From NCBI GenBank assembly GCA_043228905.1, contig JBHGNT010000009.1:372001-436000 (forward strand): 64,000 nucleotides of DNA, in the 5' to 3' direction. The notes beneath the pieces are model-generated. The model made no database searches. It was not told the origin of the DNA and saw only the letters and a list, made by a program, of their open reading frames with translations. This document shows positions 21,527-35,383 of the stretch, piece by piece. The stretch is from Azolla caroliniana (taxonomy: Eukaryota > Polypodiophyta). The first letter of the stretch is position 1. Every line of letters starts with the position of its first letter. The position numbers and the translations under genes are program-made.

Positions 21527-21790
21527 ACCCTAAATCAAATCAAATCAAATCAAATCAAATCCTCCTCCTCCTCCTCAGGGAATGTTTGTCAAATCTGGTG
21601 GAGGATTTACTGTAACTAAGGGAAATCCAATCTCACCCCTAATTCTTGATTTCTTTCTCCTCCCATCTCCCCACTTTACCTCTTCAAATTCCGTTATATT
21701 TTCCCTCTGACTGATGCCCCCCTCCTCCTCCTCCTCCTCCTCCTCTTCTTTCGATCGATCGATCGATGACCTCTTCTCCAGCAAATTATA
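21527..21790. repeat. Simple repeats in the AN1 3' region
   Basis: Immediately after the stop codon come (AAATC)n at about 21532-21560, (CTC)n at 21560-21577, a second (CTC)n at about 21720-21746 and (GATC)n at 21753-21766. They probably belong to the 3' UTR or just past it. No polyadenylation signal can be fixed with confidence. Confidence 0.6.
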
Positions 21791-24700
21791 ATCCTTGCCC
21801 GTTTGGTGCCAGCAATTCTAATATGGTTAATGGATCGATCCCCTGAATCCACTCTTTTGAACTGTCATTTAAAGGCAATTTGGTGGAAACATAGAAAAGC
21901 TCTAAGGGGCATTTGGAGAAATAACTGAAACTCGGGGGGATGAACAACTTAAATATATTTTCGATTACATCCTTCCGACCCAACCCGACCCAAGCAAGCA
22001 AGCAAGTCGAACAACATATCTGTACACAATATCGAGCCTAAACGAGGAGGCCGTGCCCCAACATAAGATGAATTTGTATTTGGTATTATACATATATGTA
22101 TGTACACAAACATATATTGTTCATTACTTCTTATACGATTCGAGTTATTAATATTCTTCTTGATCTCTTTCTCGATTTTTATCATCGGGTTCCTCCTCGT
22201 CCACGATAATCTTATGATTGGTGAAACATCGTGCCCATTCTTCCCGGCTCCCCGGCTCCGAAGAGCATTCATGTACACCTATGAAACCAGTAGTTATTTA
22301 GTTTACTCATTCTGTTATAGCTGCATGATAATTTCCCCCCCTTGACCTCAATAATGTTAGGATTTATCTCTATATGCTTGTAGAAGCCAAGTTTAAGTCT
22401 TCTTTTCAATGATGTTAAATGCCATTTGTTAGTATTGTTATTCATGCCACAGCCACCCATGTGAGGTTGTTTACCTAAGTAAAGACTTGAAAACATATCA
22501 AAAGTCTTGTTTCGTATGTGAATTGGTCTTAAAATTCGATTGATGGGTTAGGCTCAATGTGAATTCAATTCTCCTATTCACATGTAAATTGCAACTTGCA
22601 TCTATTAGAGGTCATTTGCAACCCACCTCTTGACAATATGTAGTTTATTGCATTACTGTAACAACATTAATGCACAAGACCACAAGCAAATAGGATTGTG
22701 ATTCAACAAGTTACAATATTCTTCTCTTAATGCAAAAAATATCCAATGCATCTTCATTTCCTAACATCATTAGAATTTAGGATGCAATTAATATGAAAAG
22801 TTAAAGTCAGTGGTTGCATTTTAACTCATTTTATAGGGGAAGATGAGAGATTGAACTTCAAGGATGGTTACAAGGCTAATGAGGAGTTTCTTGCAAGGCT
22901 AGAGTGCACACACATGTGTGTACACACACTAGAGATCGGTTTGTGAGATGAATTAAAGGTAGTATAGAATGTAGACAATTAATTCCAAAACATCCGGTTC
23001 ATTGAGGGAGAAACAAAGAGGAGAGGATTTGGCAAAGTGATACTAGATCAACAAGTAAGCATAAATCCCAAGGGTAAATGAAGTAATAGGCAATATGGTT
23101 CTCGTGAAATGATTAAGGAATGAAGAAATGATTTGACAATATGCCAAATTACTAGTGAAGGAATGAAGGTCTAATTCTCAACTAAAATGCATTATGAATG
23201 TGGGAAGCATGCAAGGGAATCAAGTAACTAAAATGAGGAATCCTCGAGTAACCCAAATGTGGCATGTAATGCACATGAAGAATTGCAAAATATCTAGGCC
23301 ATGGAGGGAGAAACAATGTGGAGGGAGAAACAATGTGGACTCAGCAAAGTGACAATCGTGTCGTGATGTTTGTAAAGGGAGAAATGTGCAAAAAAGTTAA
23401 GTTGTATAGAGGCTTGAATTCTTGTCAAAGTGGTCAACTAGAAGAAAAAGTGGTAATAATATGGATGTATACGTCAATTGGTAAGAGCTAGCCATTGGTA
23501 ACAAAAGGGTCAAGAGTTCAAAAGCTTGTAAGGGTGACATAATGGAAAATATGAATCATAATACATAAGTGATGATGAGAAAGCATGCACTAAATGTGGA
23601 AAAGTATGAGTTATAATGCATAAGTGATGACAAGAAAGCATGCACTAAAGCCAAGCACCCATGGAAGGATAAGGTCAAGAACATGCTCAAAAGAAAAAGG
23701 AGTGGTGCATCCTAAGAAGCACCCATGGAAGGATAAGGAAAAGCACATGCTCAAAAGAAAAAGTAGTGGCACATCCTAAGAAGCAAGGATTCTATTTCCA
23801 TCTAGCAAAATGCTCTTGAAAGCAAGAGAAGTCATTGTTGGGTTCAGGTTCACAGGGGCACATGAAAGCCTAGGATGGCCGTGGTGACATCGTTGTATCT
23901 TGTAGACTCATAACACCAAATCAAGGATATCCCTCCAACTTTTTTTATCCTAATTTCTTCTCACCTTATGACAACAAGTTCAAAATCTTGTGTATTTTTT
24001 AATCAATTTTTTTGAAACCCTATTGTAATATGCAACATTTATAGTTGTTGTCTTCGTAATCTATTTATTTCTAGAAACATATCCTTACAAGTTTTAAGTC
24101 AAGAGACAACTAAAGCTCGAAGAAAGACGCAACAAAAGGATAATAATGCAACGGTACCATCAACAAGCTAATCCTTTCTTTAGGCTCAGTGTGAGTAGTT
24201 TTTTGTAAGACTCTCCACAAGTGAAAATGTTATGGAGATGTTATTTTATGCAGGCAAAGCAAACCACTCAACATCTGCAAAGGCCCAACATGAAAGAAAT
24301 GCTCTGGAAGACTCAAGAGAGCGCTCTTATATTCTTGTAGAAATCGTAAAGACACTCTATCATGTAGGCCCCAGTGGACCAACCATTATCCGCGAAGTGA
24401 AAATAGATATGGTAAAAGTATGCTCTTCCAATCAAGAAGAAACTAAAGGAATTCAAGATTATACGTGCCAATTTTGGGGAGCAACAAACTTAGAGCCCAC
24501 ATCGCTAAATCCTGTAGATTTTATGTCCTTCCATTGCGCAATGATCACATGTCAAATATTTACCAAAGAGCTTGGTCTATTCCCCTTGATATGCCAAGCT
24601 TTAGGGGAGTGAAAGAGGGCTAGCAAAAGCAAGGAGGAGAAATTCAAGCTAGTCATAAAAGTGGTTGATTGAGTGAACATAGTTTAGCTTGATTAAGTGG

Positions 24701-26359
24701 CATACTGACATGACAGGTTCAACCACATATGTGTGTGTGCGTGCGTGCGTGCGTGTGTTAATTTTCACTATTGACTTTTTAGAATAGGATATGGCTTTCC
24801 AATGAATGACGGGATACAATACCCCTCAATCTCCAATTATTATTATATTGATCCAAAGTTCTATATGTATTTTCAGAGAGCTATCCCCCCTTCTTACGTA
24901 GATTGTTGATTATCCTTGAGTTATAGTTGACTATCTCTTGGTTTTTTTTAGTTGCATTGTTTAATCACCCCTCCATTTGCCTAATACATCGTCTTGGTGA
25001 ATATTGTGTATTATCTATCTTTCTCTCTTATACACAGACACACATGCATGCATATCTTAGTCTACTTTCCTTCATAAATTTGTATTATCCAATTATTTAA
25101 ATGATTCACAAAGTCACCTCGAGAGCTTCTTGTATGCAATGACCCGCTCGTCAACATGTGCGATGACATGGTAGTTGTCTTCAAGTGATTCAGCTCAAAT
25201 GGCAACCAAACCCTTCCCCTTATCTTCAATGATCAATTAATGTAACATTACTCCTCTTCTTCTCTTGTAAGTGTTGTTGCTTAGCCCCCTTGCATGTTTT
25301 TGTCAAGTCTTTTAATGTTCTTCCTTCATAACATGTAGTAGATTAACTTTACTCTCATACCACTTGCTGGAGTTAGTGGGTCCTACCTATACCATGACTA
25401 CAAGGAAGAATGTAAAACAATGATAGAAGTTGGAGAGTTTGCATAACACTCAAAGATACAATGAGATGGTGCACGATTTCAATCTTATTGTCAGAGAATG
25501 GAGGCTCCAATAATGACAATAGACGGTACAAGGTCATGTAGAGTTCTCCCTCTCTCACTCAATAAAGAAATCTCTACACCTTAAAGACGAACCACACCTA
25601 CTCATATTTGTTCTTTAGCATGGGCCAACCTTATTGCCCTTTCCCTCTACTACTATGTGTGGCTTTCCTATTTAGATAACTTAGTTTATGTCCAAGAAAT
25701 GAACACCAATCATGGCAAATTGATTCATTGTCTTCCTATTTGGCTTGACAATCATTATATTCATAATTTATGGTGTCACTCTTTAGACTTCTCTTGTCTC
25801 CCTTAGGGGTAACTTAGGATCACGGATTACATCTTCTTCCTGTGCTGTTTTTTTTTTTAGTAACACTCTTATTACTAGTGGGAAACCTCAAAGTGAGGTG
25901 AAAACCCACAAAGAATAAAGAGAAATATACAAGTGTCGATCAGACACTAAAGAGCTTAAAAGCACTCAAAGTAAAGAGTGTAAATTTGTAGTGTGATGTC
26001 TCTGTTTTTCTGCTTCTGCTCCTCCATCTACTCATATCAAAATCCTCTCAATTGAAGCCATTTATTTACTCTTGCTCATTCACCCACTCATCAACATTTT
26101 ACCACTCCACTCTCTGCCAATCATCTAACCCCTTTCTCATATGCCCATCCGATCCCTCATGAATTCGTAGATCGTGTCCTTCCTTGGGTCCTCCTATTTG
26201 ATCGTCCAATATTTGTGACAGTTTATGATAAGAGTATATCTTCAAGACAACTAGGAATTTATGTCAGCAAGAAGTGCTACCTATTTATCACGAATGAGGA
26301 CTCTCTAATGTGGTCAAGACAACCAATGGTACATGGGCTAGCTAATAGATTGAAAACCA
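21791..26359. other. Gene-free AT-rich DNA
   Basis: No domain-bearing frame is visible on either strand. A degenerate SINE-like head occurs at about 23470-23535. A (GT/GC)n tract lies near 24731-24758. A poly-T run at 25849-25859 is followed by a conserved-looking block 'actagtgggaaacctcaaagtgaggtg', which could be the 3' end of a minus-strand retroposon. The 126-codon frame at 24232-24612 has no family resemblance. Confidence 0.45.
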
Positions 26360-27070
26360 TGTTGTAGGCAATGGAACCTTAGAGAGAGCTTTCGGGTTAG
26401 TTCTTCACTCCACGATTGAATTAAATGCACCTATACATATATGCTCAATGAGCAAAGGATCAATAACTCCCATTGATGAGTGACAACTCCCAATGTATCA
26501 AACCTCTCTCTTTGTAATCAACCTTTACATTGTGGCTCTCTACTCTATCGTTAAGGCTCTATGTTTGTATTGTGTGCTCTTTGTTGCATATGTGTTAATG
26601 GATTGTCTCTTTTTCCGAGTGATTGACATGGTATTAGAGTTATAGGGGTGCTTGCACTTGTTGCTCAAATACAATTGTGAAGGAGTCGATTTGGTTAAGT
26701 CAATGCAAATGGGTTCAACAAATCGTGCTGGAAAACAAGCTCTTGGTCAAGTGAGGACACGATAACCGATAATGTGAGAGGAAGCTCAATGAAATGAACT
26801 ACATGTTGTGGAAGTTGATAATGTCCACTACATTAGACACCATTTGGACTTGACACCAAGCTAATGTGAGCAAAAGACTCAAAGAACCTGATAGCCACAA
26901 TCACTTCGATAACAAGTGGCATTCTAATGTGGGAAAGGTGGAATGCATGTGCGTGTACATGATTTTCGTAAGGATAACTACTTTGGCATTAACAATTATT
27001 TGGCACATGCAAATGTAGTGGATACTTGGAAAACTCTACACAATAAGACAAAAATCCAAAAACCTTAGTA
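26360..27070 (+). mobile_element. Decayed copia LTR with gag remnant
   Basis: The LTR-like stretch about 26360-26628 ends GATTGACA and is followed directly by TGGTATTAGAGT (26629-26640), a one-base variant of the initiator tRNA-Met primer site. Further on, around 26785-26850, the plus strand still reads LNEMNYMLWKLIMST, the N-terminal Gag motif of copia elements. Stops and frameshifts are frequent and no protease or polymerase follows, so only the 5' end survives. Confidence 0.6.
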
Positions 27071-30000
27071 TTAGTTAGCCTTTGAGACTAGTGGCTTGTG
27101 CAGCTAGTTCGGTAGTTGTTGGGGAGGTTGTCATATCACATTAGAAAATCAACTTTTATGGGGAGTTGGTGTAGATGGAGCTCATATTTCTCATACAATA
27201 TACAAGAGCCACCTAATATGTAATTTTAAAGAGTTGCATAGTCATCATGGCTTGTGCATATAAATAATATGATATGCCCATTTTGAGATGCATGTTGCCA
27301 ATCATTCCTTATTATATAAGCTCTCCTTCTCAATGGAAGTGCAATACGTACATTTTAGTCTTACTCATTTTTAACGCATAGTGTATTTTTTGTGGAATTA
27401 TTTGGCCCTAACTTGAAAAGACAATTCGATGAAAAATTGTCAAGTGAACTGATGTTATTGGAGTAATTCATTCTCGTGATATATTTATCCTACTAGTACC
27501 CTTATGGTTGGAGGGCTTATATTGTGAAAATATATGGCAATCCTTGTAAACAAACATTAATCTCTACTTTTTTAGATTTAATATTATTTACTCAACCATG
27601 TTTTCGGGTGTTTTGAACACAAACATCACCCCCCAATTTGTCCTTGCCATGTATTTTATGTGCTCTATGCATAATAGATTTCTTAACTTGAAATATGTAC
27701 AACTTAGACATTCTTGTCATTTAACTACAAAAATCAACATGTTGACAAGCTAGAGTAGTTTGATTGTGCGTGCATTAGTTTCCAAAACGATTAAGTTTTC
27801 AAATCAAATAAACATTTTTATCAATACCATTGAAAACAAAAGCTAGGCTTTTTTAGACTTAATTTAGCATTTATTGTCGAAGATGAGTCCATTCAAGAAA
27901 ACTTATAAAATAAGTAAGAAGTGTTTAATTGAAACACGCTCAATAATGTACACAATAACTATGGGCATGTGACTAAGAAGTATATTATTATTAGGATCTC
28001 AAAAGTAAGCAAAACTTTACTGAATTGACACGAACAAGTTGTGCGCACAAAAATTGTGGGAGTCCGCATATGTCTAGTACTTTCGTTAGGCCCTTTTCAT
28101 GCATTGAATTTGCATAGGCATTATCATTCGCAAATACAAACTGGTTTCTTAGGGGTCTTATCCTCTTCAAAAGAAGGTGGGTTACGAAATTTTTGGAAGA
28201 GCTATGCATGAAAATTAGCAAACAATTAGTGTATTCTCCTTGCTTAATTTTAGAGCAAAGATGGAATATCAAGAAAATTCTTTAGTTGTTAATTAACCAA
28301 TACTAAAATCTTCGTTAATTCGATCTATGAATAAATAAATATAAACATATGTATATACTTCTAGATAGTAGCAAGAAAATGATTGATTTGCTCTAAATTA
28401 TGTCATTTTTTGAAAACGGGCCCCAAATTTCGATAAAAATGCCACTTGAGTAGGTTAACTATGAGAACATGCACGGCACTATTTTATCATGTTGTGTAAC
28501 ATCTACACACAATAACCAAAAGTCTATAAGAGGGTTCACTACTAATTATGCATGATTTACTATTAGTATTATGAAACATCATGCACCTCATTGAAAACAT
28601 GATGTAATGTTAGACTTATGGTTTAGGACCTTTGAGGAGTTTTGATTTCTAGCTCGTTCCAGCCTAATGTGAAAGACTCAACCAAAGTGAAACGAAGTGG
28701 TACACTTTCAAGAGTTCTATCAACTTTCAATGTATGTTTCTATCTTCTATGTTTATGATCTCTAAATGAAATAAGAATGATTTTGAGAGCATTCTCATTT
28801 CATTGGCATGGTGATCATTCGTTAAAATGCATCAATTATAGGATGAAAAGACACTACATTGACCAAGTACATAAGATATTGCCTCAATTTGCATGTGATT
28901 TGTTGCATTACTCATTCTAGGATATATATGACCCAACTTACGTCCATCATCCATTTCTTGGTTATTTGTCGTTTATAATGGTTTATTACTCCAACTTTGC
29001 ATGTTACTTTCATCATTAGTATATATTTCATACTTATAAAATATAAGCTGGATCTCGTGGATTCATCATTCATCAAAGGGAAATGCCATAAAGCTTGTAT
29101 AAACCACAATGTGACACCTTTAAGTGGTCACTGGTATGTACTATGTATGTACCCATTTACCGCATTGTATACATTGGCATGAAATCCCATGGAGATTTCA
29201 AAACATACAAGCATATTTAGATTATTTTCTCCCGACATCCTCAATAGAATAGGGGTGAATGTTATTAAGTCAAGACATGCCCTTGATCAATAAAACAAAG
29301 TGGAAGTTAAAGCCATACCTTTTTGTTTGAGTTATGCTTGTGAAAAAGACAAAGAAAGGTCGATGATGAGGTTACATTGCTAGTTTCACACTCAAGTTGG
29401 TCAAAAGTTGCATCTTAATTCCAAGTTATCTCCATCTACATGGTTGGAATCTTTTTTTGCTTATATTTATTTGTTCAATATTCTTCTACATTTAAACATG
29501 GAGTTGCCGATTTAAGAAATCATGAGTTCGAATGCTTGGAATAATCAATTGATGGCATTCCTAGATATAATCAATCCACATAGTAGTAAAAATGACCAAA
29601 TGGAATTCACCCAGCTATTATTAGAAGCAATGATGGTTAGAGTTCATAAAAAGCACCTTGTAAGGCCTATACAATAGGGGGCTTGTCTCCAAATAATGCA
29701 AGACTTTTTAACTTCCAAAAAACATGGATAAGTAAGAATGTAAGGCTTTAACATGCTGGAAACATGGATTGCTAAGATGTGTGATGGCAAAACATGCCAA
29801 CGCCATTGTGACAAAAGCCACTAATTCAATTGTAATTTGACCACATGTAAGTAATGAGTAGAAGACTTTGGATTGCCATTTACCTTTACTAAGTTTGTTA
29901 AGTGCGTGGTTATGTTGCAAGCTATCACATATTTATGTTGAGCAAGGAAATTCTCATCTTAGAACAATGCCTGTACCCTTGATGTCTTCATCATGTTTTT

Positions 30001-31080
30001 TATTTGCTTAGCATACAAATCTATTGGTGTGAATACAAAACAACTCTACTCAAAGATCCATGGCAAGACCAAAGAACTGATGCTCTAAGGGATTCCAAGA
30101 TGATAACAAGAATCACCACAAATTGTTATGTGAGCAACAATGAACAATAATTTAAGGCTTTTGAAAGAACTATTAACACACTCTTTAGCAATAATGAATA
30201 ATACAATGGGTAGGTATTAGCTAGAATCAAAATTGAATTTCAAATATTTTGCTATTGAGAAGTCGAGTATATAGTGAACCTTCCCAACAAGAAAGATATA
30301 ATGTTTTGGAGTGCTTACATCTTCCTCAACAAATTTCATAACTTCCTCAACACATGATGAGCAAAATATAGGAAGAGGGAAGGAATTGTACATTGTATTG
30401 CATGTGTCTAACTAAGTATGTCTGATGCTCTACATGTGACAACGTCAATCCATCAAATTATGTGGATCACACAAAAGACAATGAATGCTACGTTACTAAA
30501 AGTGTGAAGATGTTGCTTAGGGAAAGCATGTGCACTAAACAATTGATAAGGTCCACGTGTTCCTCATTAGAGTTCATAAGTTTCCAAGAACATGGAGAGC
30601 AACATGTATCAAGAGGAGTAATAGATGTTGATGACAATCATACATGTTTTGCTAAGTATTTGTTATATTAAAACATGTGGATTGAGGCTTAATTGGTGAC
30701 ATTTACCAAGGCATCTAAACCGAACATTTCATCAAGTTCCACAAACACAAAAAGCGCAAGACCAATGCAATACAACAACACACAGACTCCATAGATCTTC
30801 ATCTAAGTAGAGTCTAACACTACCCAGAGTTGTTCATCAAGGTTCACAAACACACAGAAAAGCACAAGGTTTGCGCGATATAATAGCAACATTATTAAAG
30901 TCCTTAGGATGCATGTTTAGCTGAGTAGAGCCTAGCAATGCTTGGTTGTGGAAAAGATCAGGTGAGCAGATCCAAAATTGGTTGTGGGAAGGGGCAGATA
31001 TGTATCACCCGAAATTCATGTCTTGCCAATAGAATGTATTGCAATCGGGTGGTTCTTTCTGGGGCCGTAATGTAATGTCG
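27071..31080. other. Gene-free AT-rich DNA
   Basis: Only short frames without domain resemblance on either strand. No terminal repeats or tandem arrays were recognised. Confidence 0.4.
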
Positions 31081-31389
31081 GGTGCAGAGGGAGGAAGCGG
31101 GGCGAGGCGAGAGAGATGAGATGATGAGGCCAATAGGTAGCCATCCCCTGAGTTCTTCACAACTTCACAACTTCCCAAGCAACAAGAACTAGAATTCCTG
31201 CCTCAAATTTGAAATGAAGAGGACTTTTTTTGACATTGGAGTGAGTGAATGAGAAGGAAAAGGAAGGAAGGAAAGAAAGAAGGAAAGAAGAAACAGAGTA
31301 CCCCTCCCTCCTCTTCTCTTCTCTTCTCTCTGATCTCATCGCGCTCTCTGGCTCCTTCTGCTCTCTCAAACTCTGTCGCAGCTTCTTCG

Positions 31390-31404
31390 ATGCTCCCAGA
31401 TTAA
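31390..31404 (+). promoter_or_regulatory. Upstream ORF of four codons
   Basis: ATG CTC CCA GAT TAA lies 12 bases before the main start codon in the CT-rich leader. It may lower translation of the main frame. Confidence 0.35.
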
Positions 31405-31416
31405 GCAGAGAAGGTA

Positions 31417-34400
31417 ATGGAGAGGAAGAAAAGGCGTGGGAGGCCTCTTCCTAATAATGGCTCTGCTGATGCTGCACAGGTAAATAAAAAAGAAAACCTT
31501 CAAAAAGCCATACCTCCCCTTATTGCCCTCCCCGCTTTCTTTCTGTTCTGCTCTGTTCTTATCTTTTAATTTGAAGAAGAGAGAGTGGAGAAGGAGCCGT
31601 CCTTGATTCTTTTTTCTGCTCAGAATGGGTTTGAAAAAGGTCGGATCTCCAGTTGATATCTTGTTTTTACGTTTTTTGATGGAGATTCCATAAATTCTTG
31701 CATTATTCTCAGCATGAAGATTCCAGTTATATAAAAATTGCATTTTTTTACATGATGAAGATGCCATTAAACCTTGTATTATTATGCACAAGTACAGGAA
31801 TGTCCTACCAAATTCCTGTATATTGTATGGCATTTTATCTTTCATGTCTGAAGAGGAAACTCAGCCAGTTAGTAAGGAAATATTCCCAAGAACACTGTAT
31901 CATTTTTAAATTTTGCATTAGTCTTTGTGCATTGTAGAATGGAGATGGGCATATATGGCAAACAGAGGCGGAGGGTAACTCCATCAACAAAAAGATTGCT
32001 TCAAGTGATAGCCCAACACAACCTTATTTTCCACCATTCTATTGGCCATTTGCCCAACATCCATCAGGTCAGTCACAATCGGCATATGTTCGGATGCCAG
32101 GAGAGGCATCACATGCCCAGACACAGGCCCAAGCACAAACACAGGAACGACTGCAATCACAAGGAGCCCATCAATCTCTCCCTTCCGAAGGAGGGGGACC
32201 ACATCCCTCTCTCCACTCTACTTCAGGGGAGACTGCATGGCAACAAGGTGCCCCGAGACCCCCACCACCATTCTCCTTTCTACCACCACCATTGCCGGGT
32301 ATGTAGGTGTATTTTTTTGGGGATTTGCATGAATTCTAGCATAGAATTTTCATTTAAATTAGAGTTGCATTCATACCATATTTATGCTTAAGATTCAGGT
32401 TCCTTAAGAATGGAAAATGCTGATGTGTCTATAAACATATTAATGCTTAGATTGGGTTCACACAACTATGGAAATGCTGTAATGTAGTCACAAATGACGA
32501 GGAATAAAATAAATTCCATGCTTACATTGGGTTCACATAATGATATAAAAAATGAAGAAGAATAAGGGTGGCGAATTGTGATGGTGAAGAAAATTTTGGA
32601 GAAGGCATTGGTTAGAATTGTCTAGATTGGATTCACAATAACGGTGGAGAATTCTGATTTATATGCAAATGGTGAAGGAAATTTTGGGTAGAACTTCTTG
32701 GAATTGGTTCATATAAGATGTAATGTGGCCACAAACAGGTGAAGAAATACAGTTGAAAGGCATCTAAATGGAACTACTTTGATTGTGTATCACATAAGGT
32801 GGTGGATATTGGGATGCCATAGCAATTACCGAAAAACATATAGTCCATTGGCATTTGGATACAAATTCCTATATGTCCATTAGAAGGGGAAAAAAACTAG
32901 AGAAATGGATTGTGAAAACTCAAAAGTTCTTTCACCTGCTCTTATTATTGCATGCCTACTATTTAAAGGCAACAAGTGTATCATACAAATGAGCTATTTC
33001 ATAGCACATGTTTGCTGAAGAAATAAATCATTTCCTGCTCTAAAACAAGACTTTGGTCGGTCTTTATGTATATTCACAGGACCATGGGATCCATGGTGGG
33101 TTCATAATCCTTATCCACCACCCTTTCCGTATCTGTTTCCTGGCTATGGAAATGGGTATCCTTGTGCACCACCACCTATACTACCAATGGGGACAAACCA
33201 ACGTGGTCTCATAAAGCCGCCACCAGGCTTGTCACAAAAACATGTCCAAATGTGGGAAGCTCAGGTACCGTGTTTCTGTATCTATTGTTAGGTAATTTCT
33301 CTTCATTTACTTTTTTTGAATTGGGATAATATTGCTATCTTTAGAATCCCATCAATCTATCTAACCACCAGAATTTTATGCTTGGTTATTTTTCTCTACT
33401 CAAGTCTATGGAGAATATGCACCTTTGGACAACAACAACTCAGCTCTGGGCTGCAGTTGCAAGAGCCGATGCTGAGATCTCCCTCCAGAGAGGCAAGATT
33501 ATTAAGCTAGAGGCCGATGTTCAAGCAATGAAGGCACATCGAACTGAGTCCACCCTTCTCACTCCTCCATCAATCACAAAGAGAAGCCGGCACAAGAAAG
33601 CTACTCCTACTATGTCTCCAATTCCAACAATTTCCAATATACCTGATCGTGCCTCGGTGCCAGTTAGAAAGTTAAGGGCTAATGCTGAGAAGCTCGACTT
33701 GACCCAGAGAAAGGAACCTGAATTGGAAGAAAAAGAGAAGTACACAATAGCATGCCAAGCCATTGAAGAAGTATATCGACCAACTATGACAGGTACAAAA
33801 GAGTGCTCACTTATAGTAGATACAATTACAAATGAAGGTGGGTTACTTAAAAGCCCACGGAAGCATATGGAAGAATGCCAAGGATCCTCTGACAGCATGC
33901 TCGTCATGACCAAAGATGACTCAGCCTTTAGTCATTTAGATCATCACCTCAACCATTTTAGGCCTAGCACATTCCATGCAACGGGAAAGGATAACAATTT
34001 CAATCAAAGTCTTGGTATGAAAGAAAGCATTGTAAGCTTTTTGAAGAGTTCTGGCAATGTAGATCCCCAAGGTGTAATTGTTGGAGACTCTTCTTTTATG
34101 GCTGCAATGAATCAACAAACAAATTTATGTGTCAGAAACACAAACGGCTATGATGCAAGGAAGGATAGTACAAATGCAAGGTCATCATTACCTGGTGGAC
34201 ACTATAATGCCAATAATAACGTTGAGGAAAGTAACACACTTCGCTTGCAAAAAGTAATTCCAGGTTGGAGGTACATGGCCGAAAATGGATCTGAGCAAGA
34301 TGATGCTGTTGCCTCGGCCCAAGATGACGATGAACCTGATGAGGCTGAGGATGAGGATGATGAACCTAACATAGATGACATGAATAGCAAGAAAGTAGGG

Positions 34401-34445
34401 AATTGTACGGTTCTTGATCATCATCTGTCTATGAAGTGGCAATGA
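31417..34445 (+). CDS. Four-exon gene, Pro/Gln-rich protein of unknown family
   Basis: Exons are 31417-31479, 31938-32298, 33080-33264 and 33372-34445. All three introns have GT-AG ends, and the join stays in frame for 560 residues. Exon 1 encodes a basic MERKKRRGRPL start that resembles an AT-hook or nuclear signal. Exons 2 and 3 give a Tyr/Phe/Pro-rich stretch (PYFPPFYWPF, PWDPWWVHNPYPPPFPYL), a Gln/Ala/Thr tract and a PPP-rich block, typical of disordered or prion-like regions. Exon 4 begins with a predicted coiled coil (LWAAVARADAEISLQRGKII) followed by basic Ser/Pro-rich sequence, and ends in a very acidic tract near residues 515-540. A CT-rich 5' leader with a short uORF precedes it. 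I do not recognise the family. A nuclear RNA- or chromatin-associated role would fit but is not shown. Confidence 0.75.
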
Positions 34446-35383
34446 ATCAATGCCACCAACATGTGTGTATACTACCTAGATGATGATGATACCATTGTTG
34501 TAAGATGAAATCTTTCAAAATACATCAACTATCATTCAACTATGCATTTGTTATCAGCTAGAAATTTTGATGGCATTTTCGGAGTGAATTGGTTGGGTGT
34601 TTAAGTTATGACCAACGAAGGGACTCTCCTATTGTATAACTTGGAGAAAAATAATTACTTACATGTTTTAACTATATCCTGAAACCCTAGAATATGTTCA
34701 AATTTCAAATCATCTTTTCTCAGCTATGTTTTGTGTCTTTATAAGAAATATTATTTGATGAAAATCATGAACTCAAAATGGCACACATGTCTACCACTTG
34801 TAGTGAGCTCTTATGATTGATGTTGTTGAACCAAATTTATAACTTTATCATTAGCTTGCTAAAGTCAATATTTTGTGGTTCTCACAGTTTGTGCACTCAT
34901 TCATGGCACAAAGAGGTAGGTGGTAATGCGTCACTATTCAGCATTGTAGTTTTCCAATGTTATGATGAGTATCTCATAGTTATGTCACTTCTCTTGTGAA
35001 CACATATTTCCACTTTATAAAATCCATATGGAACCATTGTGAAATCCATATGCTAATTGTATTCGATGGTTCAAATAGTTTTCATGTGAGTATAATTCGA
35101 TTGTTCTTGCATGTCCACTAGTATCTTTTGTTATAATTGGATTAATGTCATATTTTTTTCCAAAGGCTACAAAGGGCATATTAATGCTAACTAGCTCTTT
35201 GGTCAAATCCATCTCTTCATTCTAGAAGCAAAAAGTATTGGTCATGCCACCCAACCATACTTGTGTCCCTGGGTCCTTACAAATTATATTCATCTAAAAA
35301 CAAGTTTTTGGGTAGACCCAATCTTGATGACCCTCAATTACTATTGTTGATATCTTAGTACTAATTCTCCATGAAAGTTACAT
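34446..35383. other. 3' flank of the four-exon gene, no further gene
   Basis: AT-rich, with only short frames. Presumably 3' UTR followed by intergenic DNA. Confidence 0.4.

Noticed and set aside
24232-24612. 126-codon plus ORF
   Set aside because: No family resemblance; isolated in decayed AT-rich DNA.
29500-29560. tRNA-like B box 'gagttcgaatgc'
   Set aside because: No A box or stems at the right distance.
32042-32391. Alternative frames in exon 2 of the 31.4-kb gene
   Set aside because: Only the frame joining exons 1, 3 and 4 continues through all splice sites.
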